NCBI GenBank assembly: GCA_903924985.1
Contig: CAIYDT010000030.1
Location: 1 to 40,698, forward strand
Length of the DNA: 40,698 nucleotides
Origin: an uncultured Acetobacteraceae bacterium
Lineage (GTDB): Bacteria > Pseudomonadota > Alphaproteobacteria > Acetobacterales > Acetobacteraceae
Direction of reading: 5' to 3'
Shown: one piece after another, positions 7,527-15,512 of the stretch
How the letters are laid out: every line of letters begins with the position of its first letter
Numbering within the stretch: the stretch's first letter is position 1
Position numbers and translations under genes: made by a program
The notes under the pieces: model-generated
Database searches by the model: none
Told to the model about the DNA's origin: nothing
Seen by the model: only the letters and a program-made list of their open reading frames with translations

Positions 7527-8317
7527 CCCCCATCTGGCGCCGCCGCACCACCCGCGCGCAATGGGCCATCTGGGCCGGCTGGCTGCTCGGCGCCCTGGTG
7601 TTCGCGCAAAGTTGGCAGTTCATCAGCGAGGCCACCTTGTGGGACTTCGTCTGGGACGCTCCGGCGCAGGCCGGCGACATGCTGGGACGCATGATACCGC
7701 CGCGGTGGAGCTACGCCCCCGCTATCCTGAAACCCCTGTGGGACACAGTAAATATCGCGACCCTCGGCACGCTGCTGGCGATCCTGCTGGCGACGCCGGT
7801 GGCATTCCTGGCCGCGCGCAACACCAGCCCGCACGCGCTGGTCCTGCGCCCGCTCGCGCTGGGAATCATCGCGGTATCGCGGTCCATCAACACCCTGATC
7901 TGGGCGTTGTTGCTGGTCACCATCGTCGGCCCCGGCGTGCTGGCCGGGATCTTGTCCGTGGCCCTGCACTCCATCGGTTTCTTCGGCAAACTGCTCTACG
8001 AAGCCATTGAGGAAATCGACCCAACCCAGGTCGAGGCCATCGCCGCCACAGGCGCCAGCCGCGCGCAAATCCTGACATACGGCGTGGTGCCGCAGGTGAT
8101 GCCCACTTTCGCGGGCGTATCGGTCTACCGCTGGGACATCAACATCCGCGAATCCGCCGTGCTCGGCATTGTCGGCGCCGGCGGGATCGGGCTGCAATTG
8201 AACGCGTCGGTGAGCCAACTGGCCTGGCCCCAGGTGACGCTGATCCTGATCGCGATCCTGGGGGCGGTGGTGGTGTCGGAGTATGTATCCGCGAAGGTAC
8301 GGGCGGCGATCGTCTAG
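7523..8317 (+). CDS. phnE: Phosphonate ABC transporter permease, second copy
   Basis: A 264-residue permease paralogous to the one before it, sharing [18 protein letters not shown] and the HSIGFFGKLLYEAIEEI coupling region. Membrane segments are visible at about residues 14-32, around NIATLGTLLAILLATPVA, at SINTLIWALLLVTIVGPG and at the C-terminus. Its GTG start lies in a GTGA overlap with the upstream stop, so the two subunits should be made together. It is the last gene of the importer cluster and ends three bases before the convergent monooxygenase gene. No phosphonate-degrading gene (phnGHIJ, phnX, phnWAY) is in the window. Confidence 0.87.
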   Translation: MTPIWRRRTTRAQWAIWAGWLLGALVFAQSWQFISEATLWDFVWDAPAQAGDMLGRMIPPRWSYAPAILKPLWDTVNIATLGTLLAILLATPVAFLAARNTSPHALVLRPLALGIIAVSRSINTLIWALLLVTIVGPGVLAGILSVALHSIGFFGKLLYEAIEEIDPTQVEAIAATGASRAQILTYGVVPQVMPTFAGVSVYRWDINIRESAVLGIVGAGGIGLQLNASVSQLAWPQVTLILIAILGAVVVSEYVSAKVRAAIV

Positions 8318-8320
8318 GTT

Positions 8321-9481
8321 CTACCTCCGCTTCGTAAACGCCGGCATCACCGCGTCGCTCACCCATTTGAACTGCTCCAGCATCCGCGCCTGTGAGGTGC
8401 CCATGGGGGTGCTCAGGTTGATGTGCTCCATGCCGGGGTAGCGGTTTTCCAGGTCTTTCAAATACGCGACCAGCCCCTCGGGCGGGCCGGCGTACCAGGC
8501 ACCGGTTTCGATGAAGCTTTCCAAAGTGGGGACGCCGGCTTCGTACCAGCCGCCGCGCTTCGAAATTGCCTCGATATGCGCGGGTGTGGCACCGGGCAGG
8601 AAGCCCAAAGGCGCGAACATCTTGGCGTGTTCCTCGTAGACCGGACGCAGGTCCTTGATCGCCTGCTCCTTGGTGTCGGCCAGATGGAAGAAGATGCCGA
8701 GCATGAGGTTTTCGCCGAGTTTCAGGTCCTGGCCGGCGCGGGCCGCGGCATCGCGGTAGGCGGTGATCGGCCCTTGTTGCAGCGTCGCCGCGCCACCGCC
8801 GACCGCGCCCTTGATGCCGTGCCTGACCATGAAGTCCAGGCCGCGCGCGCCGGCGCTGACCACCGGCTGCCAGGTTTCCACCGGTAGATGGATCGGGCGG
8901 GGCACCAGGGTCAGTTCCTTGAGCTGGTAGCCGCGATAGGGGACCTCGGGCGGCAGGGTGTAGTGCTTGCCCTTGTGGGAAAACGATTCATTGTTGAAGG
9001 CTTTGAACAGGATTTCCACCTGCTCCTCGAACAGTTCGCGGTTGGCGTTCTGGTCGAGGATCGGCGCGCCGAAGGTCTCGACCTCCCGCGTGTGGTAGCC
9101 GCGGCCGACGCCGAACACGGTGCGGCCTTTCGTCAGGATGTCGGCGACCGCGTAGTCCTCGGCCAGGCGCAGGGGGTGCCACATGGGCGCGATGTTGAAG
9201 CCGCAGCCGGTTTTCAGGTTTTTGGTCAGATGCGCGAGGTGAACCGCCAGCATCAGCAAATTGGGGATGACCTCGTACCCTTCGAACTGGAAGTGGTGCT
9301 CGGCCATCCACAACGTGTCCCAACCGCCTTCGTCCATGACCTTCGCCACCGCTTCCGCCTTGGCGAAAACGCCGGCCAGCTCCTTGTTGGAGAAGCGGCG
9401 TTCGTTGGCCGGCGTGGCGTCCTGCCCGTGGTCGGGTAGATCGACATGGCCGGGGTAGACGGTGGCGAATTTGGTGATCAT
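8321..9481 (-). CDS. LLM-class flavin-dependent monooxygenase
   Basis: A 386-residue luciferase-like (TIM-barrel) oxygenase that should use reduced FMN and O2. Visible blocks are WDTLWMAEHHF (flavin-site region), TGCGFNIAPMWHPLRLAEDY and GVGRGYHTREVETFG, followed by the C-terminal barrel. The ATG at 9481 starts the conserved MITKFATVYPG segment, and the TACGGGGGT sequence at the end of the flavin reductase gene supplies the ribosome site. The gene follows that reductase by five bases, which fits a two-component system in which the reductase supplies FMNH2. The substrate cannot be read from sequence; relatives oxidise sulfonates, amines or long-chain compounds. It lies on the same strand as, and downstream of, the Pho operon. 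Confidence 0.85.
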   Translation of the reverse strand: MITKFATVYPGHVDLPDHGQDATPANERRFSNKELAGVFAKAEAVAKVMDEGGWDTLWMAEHHFQFEGYEVIPNLLMLAVHLAHLTKNLKTGCGFNIAPMWHPLRLAEDYAVADILTKGRTVFGVGRGYHTREVETFGAPILDQNANRELFEEQVEILFKAFNNESFSHKGKHYTLPPEVPYRGYQLKELTLVPRPIHLPVETWQPVVSAGARGLDFMVRHGIKGAVGGGAATLQQGPITAYRDAAARAGQDLKLGENLMLGIFFHLADTKEQAIKDLRPVYEEHAKMFAPLGFLPGATPAHIEAISKRGGWYEAGVPTLESFIETGAWYAGPPEGLVAYLKDLENRYPGMEHINLSTPMGTSQARMLEQFKWVSDAVMPAFTKRR

Positions 9482-9486
9482 GGCAT

Positions 9487-9990
9487 TTAACCCCCGTAGT
9501 AAACGCTGTCCCCGAGGTCCTTCATCTCCAGGATCGCGGCATCCGTGCGCCCTTCCGGGGCCTTCATCAAATGTGCCTCGGTCACCTCGGCCACCACCAC
9601 GCTGTGGTCGCCCATTTCCAGCACTTCCTTCACGACGCACTCGACCGCGCCGATCGCGATATCGAGGATCGCGCAGCCGTTTGAGGCAAGTTTGTAGCTG
9701 AAGCCGTTCAGTTTGCCCTCTTCCACCTTGGCGGGTTTAAAGAAGGTGAAGGCGGCGCCTTTGCCGTCCTTGCCGAGCATGTTCAAGACGAACTTGCCGG
9801 TGCCTTTGACCACGGTGTGCGCGCCGGAGTCAGCCTTGACGCCGACAACCAGCAATGGCGGCGCGAAGGACGACTGGGTGACCCAGTTGACGGTAGCGGC
9901 ACCCACGTTGCCTTTGCCGTCGTCGGCGGTAAGGATATAAATCCCATAAGGGATCATACGCAGGGTTGTTTTCTTGGCGGCGTCGTCCAT
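9487..9990 (-). CDS. Flavin reductase family protein
   Basis: A 167-residue flavin reductase-like domain protein (FMN-binding split barrel). It begins with a short region and YGIYILTADDGKGN, then NWVTQSSFAPPLLVVGVK, the flavin-binding part, and ends with DHSVVVAEVTEAH and DLGDSVYYGG. These enzymes use NAD(P)H to reduce FMN that then diffuses to a partner oxygenase; the partner is almost certainly the next gene, five bases away. The ATG at 9990 follows a strong GGGAGGGA ribosome site. The 71-base gap after phoB has only a weak GGTC/GACC hairpin and no clear terminator, so read-through from the Pho operon is possible. Confidence 0.85.
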   Translation of the reverse strand: MDDAAKKTTLRMIPYGIYILTADDGKGNVGAATVNWVTQSSFAPPLLVVGVKADSGAHTVVKGTGKFVLNMLGKDGKGAAFTFFKPAKVEEGKLNGFSYKLASNGCAILDIAIGAVECVVKEVLEMGDHSVVVAEVTEAHLMKAPEGRTDAAILEMKDLGDSVYYGG

Positions 9991-10061
9991 TGGGTCCCTC
10001 CCAGGGGTTGGTTGATCTGGGAAGGACGATAGCCAGCGCGCGGTCCGGTGACCAGAGGGGC

Positions 10062-10778
10062 TCAGACCGGTTCGGTATCCAGCGCGTAGCCGGCGGTGCG
10101 GACCGTCCGGACCACGTCCAACTCGCCCTCGCCGTTGATCGATTTCCGCAATCGGCGGATGTGCACATCGACCGTCCGCGGCTCGACATGAATGTCCGGC
10201 CCCCACACGGCGTCCAGCAATTCCTCGCGCGCGAACACCCGGCGGGGGTGCTGCAGGAAGAACTCCAGCAGGCGGAACTCGGTCGGCCCCAGAGGGACAC
10301 GGCGGGCGTTGCGGGTCACCCGGTGCGTCGCCAGATCCATTTCGATGTCGTGGAACGCCAGCTGCCCCTTCACCGGCACGGTCGAAGACCGGCGCAGCAG
10401 CGCCCGCATGCGCGCCATCAGCGCTTCGATGCTGAACGGTTTGGTCACGTAGTCGTCGGCGCCGGTGTTCAGCGCGCGGACGGCGTCCTGGTCCTCCACC
10501 CTGGCGGTGACCATGATCACCGGCAGATCGCGGGTGTTGGGGCGGCGGCGGAGCTGGCGGCAGACCTCAATGCCCGACATTGTTGGCAGCATCCAATCCA
10601 GCAGCACCAGATCGGGTTTGGTTTCGGCGATGCGGGTCAGTGCTTCCTGCCCGTCCGCCGCTTCCTCGACCCGGAAACCTTGTTTTTCCAGGTTGTAGCG
10701 CAGCATGGTGGCAAGAGCGGCTTCGTCCTCCACCACCATGATCAGGGGCTTCGGCAGGCTGGATACGCCATCGGGCAT
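10062..10778 (-). CDS. phoB: Phosphate regulon response regulator PhoB
   Basis: A 238-residue two-domain regulator. The receiver has acidic residues Glu18 and Asp19 (VVEDE), phosphoacceptor Asp61 (VLLDWMLPTMSG), Thr91 and Lys113 (VTKPF). The C-terminal OmpR-type winged helix includes GPTEFRLLEFF, the LLDAVWGPDIHVEPRTVD recognition region and VRTVRTAGYAL. The DWMLP and VEPRTVDVHI pattern is typical of PhoB, which binds Pho boxes and activates pst and other phosphate-starvation genes. It is the last gene of pstSCAB-phoU-phoB, 15 bases after phoU. The partner kinase phoR, often adjacent in alphaproteobacteria, is not in the window. Confidence 0.92.
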   Translation of the reverse strand: MPDGVSSLPKPLIMVVEDEAALATMLRYNLEKQGFRVEEAADGQEALTRIAETKPDLVLLDWMLPTMSGIEVCRQLRRRPNTRDLPVIMVTARVEDQDAVRALNTGADDYVTKPFSIEALMARMRALLRRSSTVPVKGQLAFHDIEMDLATHRVTRNARRVPLGPTEFRLLEFFLQHPRRVFAREELLDAVWGPDIHVEPRTVDVHIRRLRKSINGEGELDVVRTVRTAGYALDTEPV

Positions 10779-10793
10779 GGGTAATCTCCTGGC

Positions 10794-11504
10794 TTATTCT
10801 TGCGGCCGAACGACGGCGTAGGGGGAATTGTCGCCCTTGGGCCGAGCATCCGGGAGGGTTTCGCCACGCACTGCATAATACACCGTCTCGGCGATGTTGG
10901 TGGTGTGGTCACCGATCCGTTCGAGGTTCTTGGCGATGAACAGCAAATGCGTGCAGGGCGTGATGTTGCGCGGGTCTTCCATCATGTAGGTGATCAATTC
11001 GCGGAAGATGCCGTTGTAGACGTCGTCCACTGCCTGATCGGACCGCCAGACCTCGATCGCCTTGTCCGGATCTCCGGTGCCGACCGCATCGATGATGGAT
11101 TTCAGTTGCTCTTGCACCAGCCGGAACATGTTCGCGAGGCCGGCGAGCGAGAACGGCAGGCTGAATTGCGAAAGAACGATGCTGCGCTTGGCGGCATTGG
11201 CGGCGTAGTCGCCAATACGTTCCAGGTCGCCGGTCATTTTCAGCGACGCGATGATGAAGCGCAGGTCCGCCGCCATGGGCTGGCGCAGCGCCAGCATGCG
11301 GATGATGAATTGCTCGACATCGCGCTCCAGGGCGTCGACTTTGGAGTCTTCCGCCACCGCCTTGGCCGCGGCTTCGCCGTCGCGTTGCAGAATGGCTTGC
11401 GCCGCCAGGGCGACCTGACTTTCCACGATGCCGCCCATTTCGGCCATCATGTCGCGCAGCCGATTCAGTTCCGTATCGTAGCTTTTGACGAGATGCTCCG
11501 GCAT
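10794..11504 (-). CDS. phoU: Phosphate signalling protein PhoU
   Basis: A 236-residue all-helical cytoplasmic protein made of two PhoU repeats. The first contains MAADLRFIIASLKMTGDLER followed by GDYAANAAKR; the second contains LLFIAKNLERIGDHTTNIAE. These supply the metal-binding E/DxxxD motifs. PhoU links transporter state to PhoR/PhoB signalling and keeps the regulon off when phosphate is plentiful. The length matches the family (220-245). It lies between pstB (20-base gap) and phoB (15-base gap), the usual order. Confidence 0.93.
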   Translation of the reverse strand: MPEHLVKSYDTELNRLRDMMAEMGGIVESQVALAAQAILQRDGEAAAKAVAEDSKVDALERDVEQFIIRMLALRQPMAADLRFIIASLKMTGDLERIGDYAANAAKRSIVLSQFSLPFSLAGLANMFRLVQEQLKSIIDAVGTGDPDKAIEVWRSDQAVDDVYNGIFRELITYMMEDPRNITPCTHLLFIAKNLERIGDHTTNIAETVYYAVRGETLPDARPKGDNSPYAVVRPQE

Positions 11505-11524
11505 GGGTGTTGGTCCTTATGCGA

Positions 11525-12352
11525 TCAGCCGAACCGGCCGGTGACGTATTCCTGGGTGCGCTTTTCCTTGGGCGCGGTGAATATCTGTTCGGCGGGGCCG
11601 ACCTCGACCATTTCGCCCAAATAGAAGAATGCCACCTGGTCGGCGCAGCGCGCGGCCTGCTGCATGTTGTGGGTCACGATGGCGATGGTGAAATCGTTTT
11701 TCAGCTCGTCGATCAGTTCCTCGATTTTCAACGTGCTGATGGGATCGAGCGCGCTGGTCGGCTCATCCAGCAGGATGACTTCCGGCCGCACCGCGATGGT
11801 GCGCGCGATGCACAGGCGCTGCTGTTGCCCGCCGGACAATCCCATCGCCGACGTATTCAACCGGTCCTTCGCTTCTTCCCACAGCGCCGCCCGTGTCAGC
11901 GACCACTCCACCCGCTCATCCATGGCTGCCTTGGACAGTGTTTCGTGCAGCTTCACGCCGAACGCGATGTTGTCGTAGATCGACATCGGGAACGGGGTAG
12001 GCTTCTGGAACACCATGCCGATGCGCGCGCGCAACGCGTTCACATCGACGTCTGGGTCGATGATGTTCTGCCCGTCCATCATCACCTTGCCCTCGGCCCG
12101 CTGCCCCGGATACAGATCGTACATCCGGTTTAGCACCCGCAGCAGCGTGGACTTGCCGCAGCCGGATGGGCCGATCATGCCGGTCACCTTACGCTCCGGC
12201 AGGTTCAGATTGATCTGCTTCAGCGCTCTGTTGGACCCGTAGAAGAAATCCAGATCGCTGATAGCGATTCGTGTTTCGACTCCGGACTGGCCGACGGGAT
12301 GGGTTACGGCGTCTGCCATGCGTAGGGTCGCTTCCTTGGTTTCGGAGGGCAT
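11525..12352 (-). CDS. pstB: Phosphate ABC transporter ATP-binding protein
   Basis: A 275-residue ATPase of the high-affinity phosphate importer. Walker A is GPSGCGKST at 61-69, the Q-loop is [15 protein letters not shown] (the PstB-specific form), the signature is LSGGQQQRL at 172-180, Walker B is VILLDE and the switch His lies in [11 protein letters not shown]. The ending [10 protein letters not shown] is the standard PstB tail. The N-terminal extension of about 28 residues is slightly longer than in enteric bacteria, and Met12 is an alternative start. It follows pstA by 16 bases. Confidence 0.94.
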   Translation of the reverse strand: MPSETKEATLRMADAVTHPVGQSGVETRIAISDLDFFYGSNRALKQINLNLPERKVTGMIGPSGCGKSTLLRVLNRMYDLYPGQRAEGKVMMDGQNIIDPDVDVNALRARIGMVFQKPTPFPMSIYDNIAFGVKLHETLSKAAMDERVEWSLTRAALWEEAKDRLNTSAMGLSGGQQQRLCIARTIAVRPEVILLDEPTSALDPISTLKIEELIDELKNDFTIAIVTHNMQQAARCADQVAFFYLGEMVEVGPAEQIFTAPKEKRTQEYVTGRFG

Positions 12353-12368
12353 GGTCGAATGCTCCTAT

Positions 12369-13214
12369 CTATCGCGCACGCAGCAGCGCACGCGCGCCGA
12401 CGCTGAGGCCCAGCACAGCCAAGGTGACCATCAGCGCGCCAGCCCAGGCCAAATCGTGCCAGGCATCGTAGGGGGACAAGGCGAACTGGAAGATCACGAC
12501 GGGGATGTTCGCCATCGGCTCGGCCATGTTCCAGCTCCAGTATTGGTTGTTCAAGGCAGTGAACAGCAGCGGCGCGGTCTCGCCGCTGATCCGCGCGATG
12601 CCCAGCAGCAGGCCGGTCACCATGCCGGTGCGGGCCGCCGGGTAGATCACGCTGGAGATCATCTTCCACTTCGGCGCCCCCAGCGCCAGCGCGGCTTCCC
12701 GCAACGCGGTGGGCACCAGCCGCAGCGTCTCATCCGTTGTGCGCACGACGACCGGCAGCAGAATGAAGGCCAAAGCGATACCGCCCGCGTAGGCGGAGAA
12801 GTGTCCGGTCTGGCGCACCACCAACTCATAGACGAACAGGCCGATCACGATGGACGGGGCCGAGAGCAGAATGTCGTTGATGAAGCGCACGACCTCGGCG
12901 ATGGCCTTGCCGTGGGCGAATTCCGCCAGATGCGTACCAGCCAGAATGCCGATCGGGGCGCCGATCAGAACCGCGAGCACGATCATCGCGAGACTGCCGG
13001 CCATCGCGTTCAACAGCCCGCCTTGCTCACCGGGCGCCGGAGTCATTTGGGTGAACAGGGCCAGATTGATGGCGCCGAGACCGTTGATAAGGGTCGTCGC
13101 CAGGATCCACACCAGCCAGAATAGCGCGAAAGCGGCGGCGGCGGTGGCGAGGGTGAGCGCGACCGCATTGCGGAAGCGCCGCTTCCGAGCCAGCGAGGCG
13201 GAACTGAACGCCAT
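12369..13214 (-). CDS. pstA: Phosphate ABC transporter permease PstA
   Basis: A 281-residue inner-membrane permease with about six membrane segments. Recognisable parts are ALFWLVWILATTLINGLG, GGLLNAMAGSLAMIVLAVL, GIALAFILLPVVVRTTDETL and the coupling loop REAALALGAPKWKMISSVI, followed by ARISGETAPLLFTAL, which is diagnostic for PstA. Its ATG shares one base with the stop codon of pstC, so the two permease subunits are translationally coupled. Confidence 0.93.
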   Translation of the reverse strand: MAFSSASLARKRRFRNAVALTLATAAAAFALFWLVWILATTLINGLGAINLALFTQMTPAPGEQGGLLNAMAGSLAMIVLAVLIGAPIGILAGTHLAEFAHGKAIAEVVRFINDILLSAPSIVIGLFVYELVVRQTGHFSAYAGGIALAFILLPVVVRTTDETLRLVPTALREAALALGAPKWKMISSVIYPAARTGMVTGLLLGIARISGETAPLLFTALNNQYWSWNMAEPMANIPVVIFQFALSPYDAWHDLAWAGALMVTLAVLGLSVGARALLRAR

Positions 13215-14194
13215 TAGGTGCCTCCCTGCTTGGCGAGCCGCATGAGCAGAATTTTCGCGCAGGCCAGCACGATGAATGTGACGACGAACAGCAGAAATCC
13301 CAGGCCGATCAGCGAAGACAGATAGATATCGGAATCGGCTTCGGTGAATTCGTTGGCGATGGCCGCGGCGATCGAATTGCCGGGTTCGAGCAGCGATGCC
13401 TTCAGATTATGCGCATTTCCCAGCACGAACGTCACAGCCATCGTCTCCCCCAGCGCTCGGCCCAGGCCGAGGAAGATGCCGCCGACCACTGCCGTGCGGG
13501 TGAAGGGCAGCACGACGCCGTGGATGACTTCCCAGCGGGTCGAGCCGAGGGCGTAGGCGGATTCGCGCAGCGGCCCCGGAACCAACGCGAACACATCGCG
13601 CATCACCGAGGAAATGAAGGGGATGACCATGATCGCCAGGATGATCCCGGCGGTGAGCATGCCGATCCCGAGGGGCGGGCCGGTGAACAGGGTTCCGAGG
13701 ATGGGTATACCGTCGAAATGCTCGTTCATCCAGGGTTCGACGTGGTCGGACATGAAGGGGACGAACACGAACAGGCCCCACATGCCGTAGATGATGCTGG
13801 GAATGCCGGCGAGCAGCTCGATCGCGGTCGCGACCGGGCCGCGCATCCAGGATGGGGCCACTTCCGTCAGGAACACCGCGATCCCGAAACTGACGGGAAT
13901 GGCGATCGTCATCGCGATCGTCGCGGTCACCAGGGTGCCGTAGATCGGCACCGCCGCGCCGAACTCCTGCGTGACGGCGTTCCAGTCGGTCCGCCACAGG
14001 AAGGCGATGCCGAACTTCGAGAAGGCCGGGATGCTGCCCCACAGCATGGAGATCGCGGCGGCGCCCAGGCTGACCAGCACGAAGAACGACGCCAGCGTCA
14101 CCGCCCAGCGAAAAATCGTATCCCCGGCGGCGCCAGAGGACGCGCGTCTTTTCGGCCGATCCGCGAAGGCGCTCATGGGTTGCGAGGCACTCAT
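13214..14194 (-). CDS. pstC: Phosphate ABC transporter permease PstC
   Basis: A 326-residue inner-membrane permease. After a basic cytoplasmic N-terminus come segments such as LASFFVLVSLGAAAISMLWG, VTATIAMTIAIPVSFGIAVF and LLAGIPSIIYGMWGLFVFVP, then the coupling loop SAYALGSTRWEVIHGVVLP and GRALGETMAVTFVLGNA, both diagnostic for PstC. The large periplasmic segment around FLWRTDWNAVTQEFG is normal for the family. I chose the ATG at 14194 because it has an AGGAAT ribosome site; extending upstream to 14269 would overlap pstS. The stop overlaps pstA. Confidence 0.92.
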   Translation of the reverse strand: MSASQPMSAFADRPKRRASSGAAGDTIFRWAVTLASFFVLVSLGAAAISMLWGSIPAFSKFGIAFLWRTDWNAVTQEFGAAVPIYGTLVTATIAMTIAIPVSFGIAVFLTEVAPSWMRGPVATAIELLAGIPSIIYGMWGLFVFVPFMSDHVEPWMNEHFDGIPILGTLFTGPPLGIGMLTAGIILAIMVIPFISSVMRDVFALVPGPLRESAYALGSTRWEVIHGVVLPFTRTAVVGGIFLGLGRALGETMAVTFVLGNAHNLKASLLEPGNSIAAAIANEFTEADSDIYLSSLIGLGFLLFVVTFIVLACAKILLMRLAKQGGT

Positions 14195-14265
14195 GGTATT
14201 CCTATTGGCCCACTGGCTTGAGGCAATCCGCCGCCCGTGGACACGGGCGGCGGGGAGAACGAGCC

Positions 14266-15279
14266 TCAATTCTTGATGTTGGCGTGCCAGTAGGCTTCGA
14301 TCTGGTCAACCAGGGGCTTCGGCAGCGGCACATAGTCGAGCTTGAGCGCCTGCTCCTGCCCATGTTCCAGCGCCCACTTGAAGAAATCGAGCGTCTGGGT
14401 GGTGCGGGCGGCGTCCTTGGGCTGCTTATACATCAGCACGAAGGAGGCAGCCGTGACCGGGTAGCTATCCGGCCCGGGGGCGTTCGTCATCACCAGGAAG
14501 AAGTCCTTCGAATTCGCCCAGTCGGCGGTCGCCGCGGCGGCCTGGAAGCTCGTGGCATCCGGCTTGACGTATCGGCCGGCGGCGTTTTCCAGCAGCGCGT
14601 AGGTCATTTTGTTTTGCAGGACGTAAGCGTATTCGACGTAGCCGACCGAACCCTTGATCCGGTTCACGTATTCCGCAACGCCTTCGTTGCCCTTGCCGCC
14701 AACGCCTTCCGGCCATGCGACCGAGGTGCCCTCGCCGACTTTGGCTTTCCAGTCCGGGCTGACCTTGGACAGATAGTTCACCCAGTTGAATGTTGTGCCC
14801 GATCCGTCGGACCGGTGCACCACGGTGATCGGCGCGTCCGGCAGCTTCACGCCCGGATTGACGGCCGCGATGGCCGCGTCGTTCCAGCGCTTGATTTTGC
14901 CGAGGTAGATGTCAGCCATCAACGGGCCGGTGAATTTCAGCTTGCCGGGTGCGATGCCGTCCAGGTTGACCACCGCCACCACGCCGCCGACGATCTCGGG
15001 GAACTGTGCCAGACCGGCGGCCGCCAACTGATCCGGCGACAGCGGCATGTCGGACGCACCAAAATCGACCGTCGCGGCCTTGATCTGCGCGATGCCGCCG
15101 CCGGAGCCGATCGACTGGTAGTTCACCTTGATGTTGGTCTTCGCCGAGTAGTCGGCCGACCACTTGGAAATGATCGGGTAGGGGAAGGTCGCCCCCGCGC
15201 CGGTGATCTGCTGGGCCTGTGCACTGGCCGATGCCGCCAGCCCAAGCGCCAGGGCGGTCATGGCGATCTTTATGGTCAT
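14266..15279 (-). CDS. pstS: Phosphate ABC transporter substrate-binding protein PstS
   Basis: A 337-residue periplasmic phosphate-binding protein. Residues 1-22 are a signal peptide ending ASAQAQ, followed at once by ITGAGATFPYPIISKW, the canonical PstS start. Phosphate-contacting regions include YQSIGSGGGIAQIKA, DFGASDMPLS and VVHRSDGSGTTFNWVNYLS. The ending FKWALEHGQEQALKLDYVPLP (positions about 300-322) is also typical. It is the first gene of pstSCAB-phoU-phoB. A Pho-box-like site lies about 70 bases upstream of its start, so expression on phosphate starvation through PhoB is expected. The 71-base gap to pstC is usual, because pstS is normally made in excess. Confidence 0.94.
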   Translation of the reverse strand: MTIKIAMTALALGLAASASAQAQQITGAGATFPYPIISKWSADYSAKTNIKVNYQSIGSGGGIAQIKAATVDFGASDMPLSPDQLAAAGLAQFPEIVGGVVAVVNLDGIAPGKLKFTGPLMADIYLGKIKRWNDAAIAAVNPGVKLPDAPITVVHRSDGSGTTFNWVNYLSKVSPDWKAKVGEGTSVAWPEGVGGKGNEGVAEYVNRIKGSVGYVEYAYVLQNKMTYALLENAAGRYVKPDATSFQAAAATADWANSKDFFLVMTNAPGPDSYPVTAASFVLMYKQPKDAARTTQTLDFFKWALEHGQEQALKLDYVPLPKPLVDQIEAYWHANIKN

Positions 15280-15350
15280 GTTGTTCGAGTCCTTCTTGCG
15301 ATCCGAGATGGCTGTGTAGGTCCGGCCAGAGACTCCCGTGTTTCAGTTAC

Positions 15351-15368
15351 GTGAAGGATTGATGACAG
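15351..15368 (-). promoter_or_regulatory. Pho-box-like PhoB binding site upstream of pstS
   Basis: On the minus strand CTGTCAT is followed by a four-base spacer and CCTTCAC. This matches the 7-4-7 direct-repeat layout of a Pho box, with the first half perfect and five of seven positions agreeing in the second. It lies about 70 bases upstream of the pstS start. A further ATGTCAT sits at 15388-15394 in the same orientation, but its start is 26 bases away rather than the 22 expected for a second box. The gene diverging to the right could also be affected. The assignment is by consensus only. Confidence 0.6.
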
Positions 15369-15512
15369 TGTCCGGCCAAAATCGCGGATGACATAGGTCA
15401 AATGTATAGATCGGCAGGCAATTGCGCGCCTCTTTTCATGACAAGCGCCATTCTGCTGGTCCCGAGCCTGGCAATGCGGCAAGCTTCCCATGGTACCAAT
15501 TGGAGATGCCCA

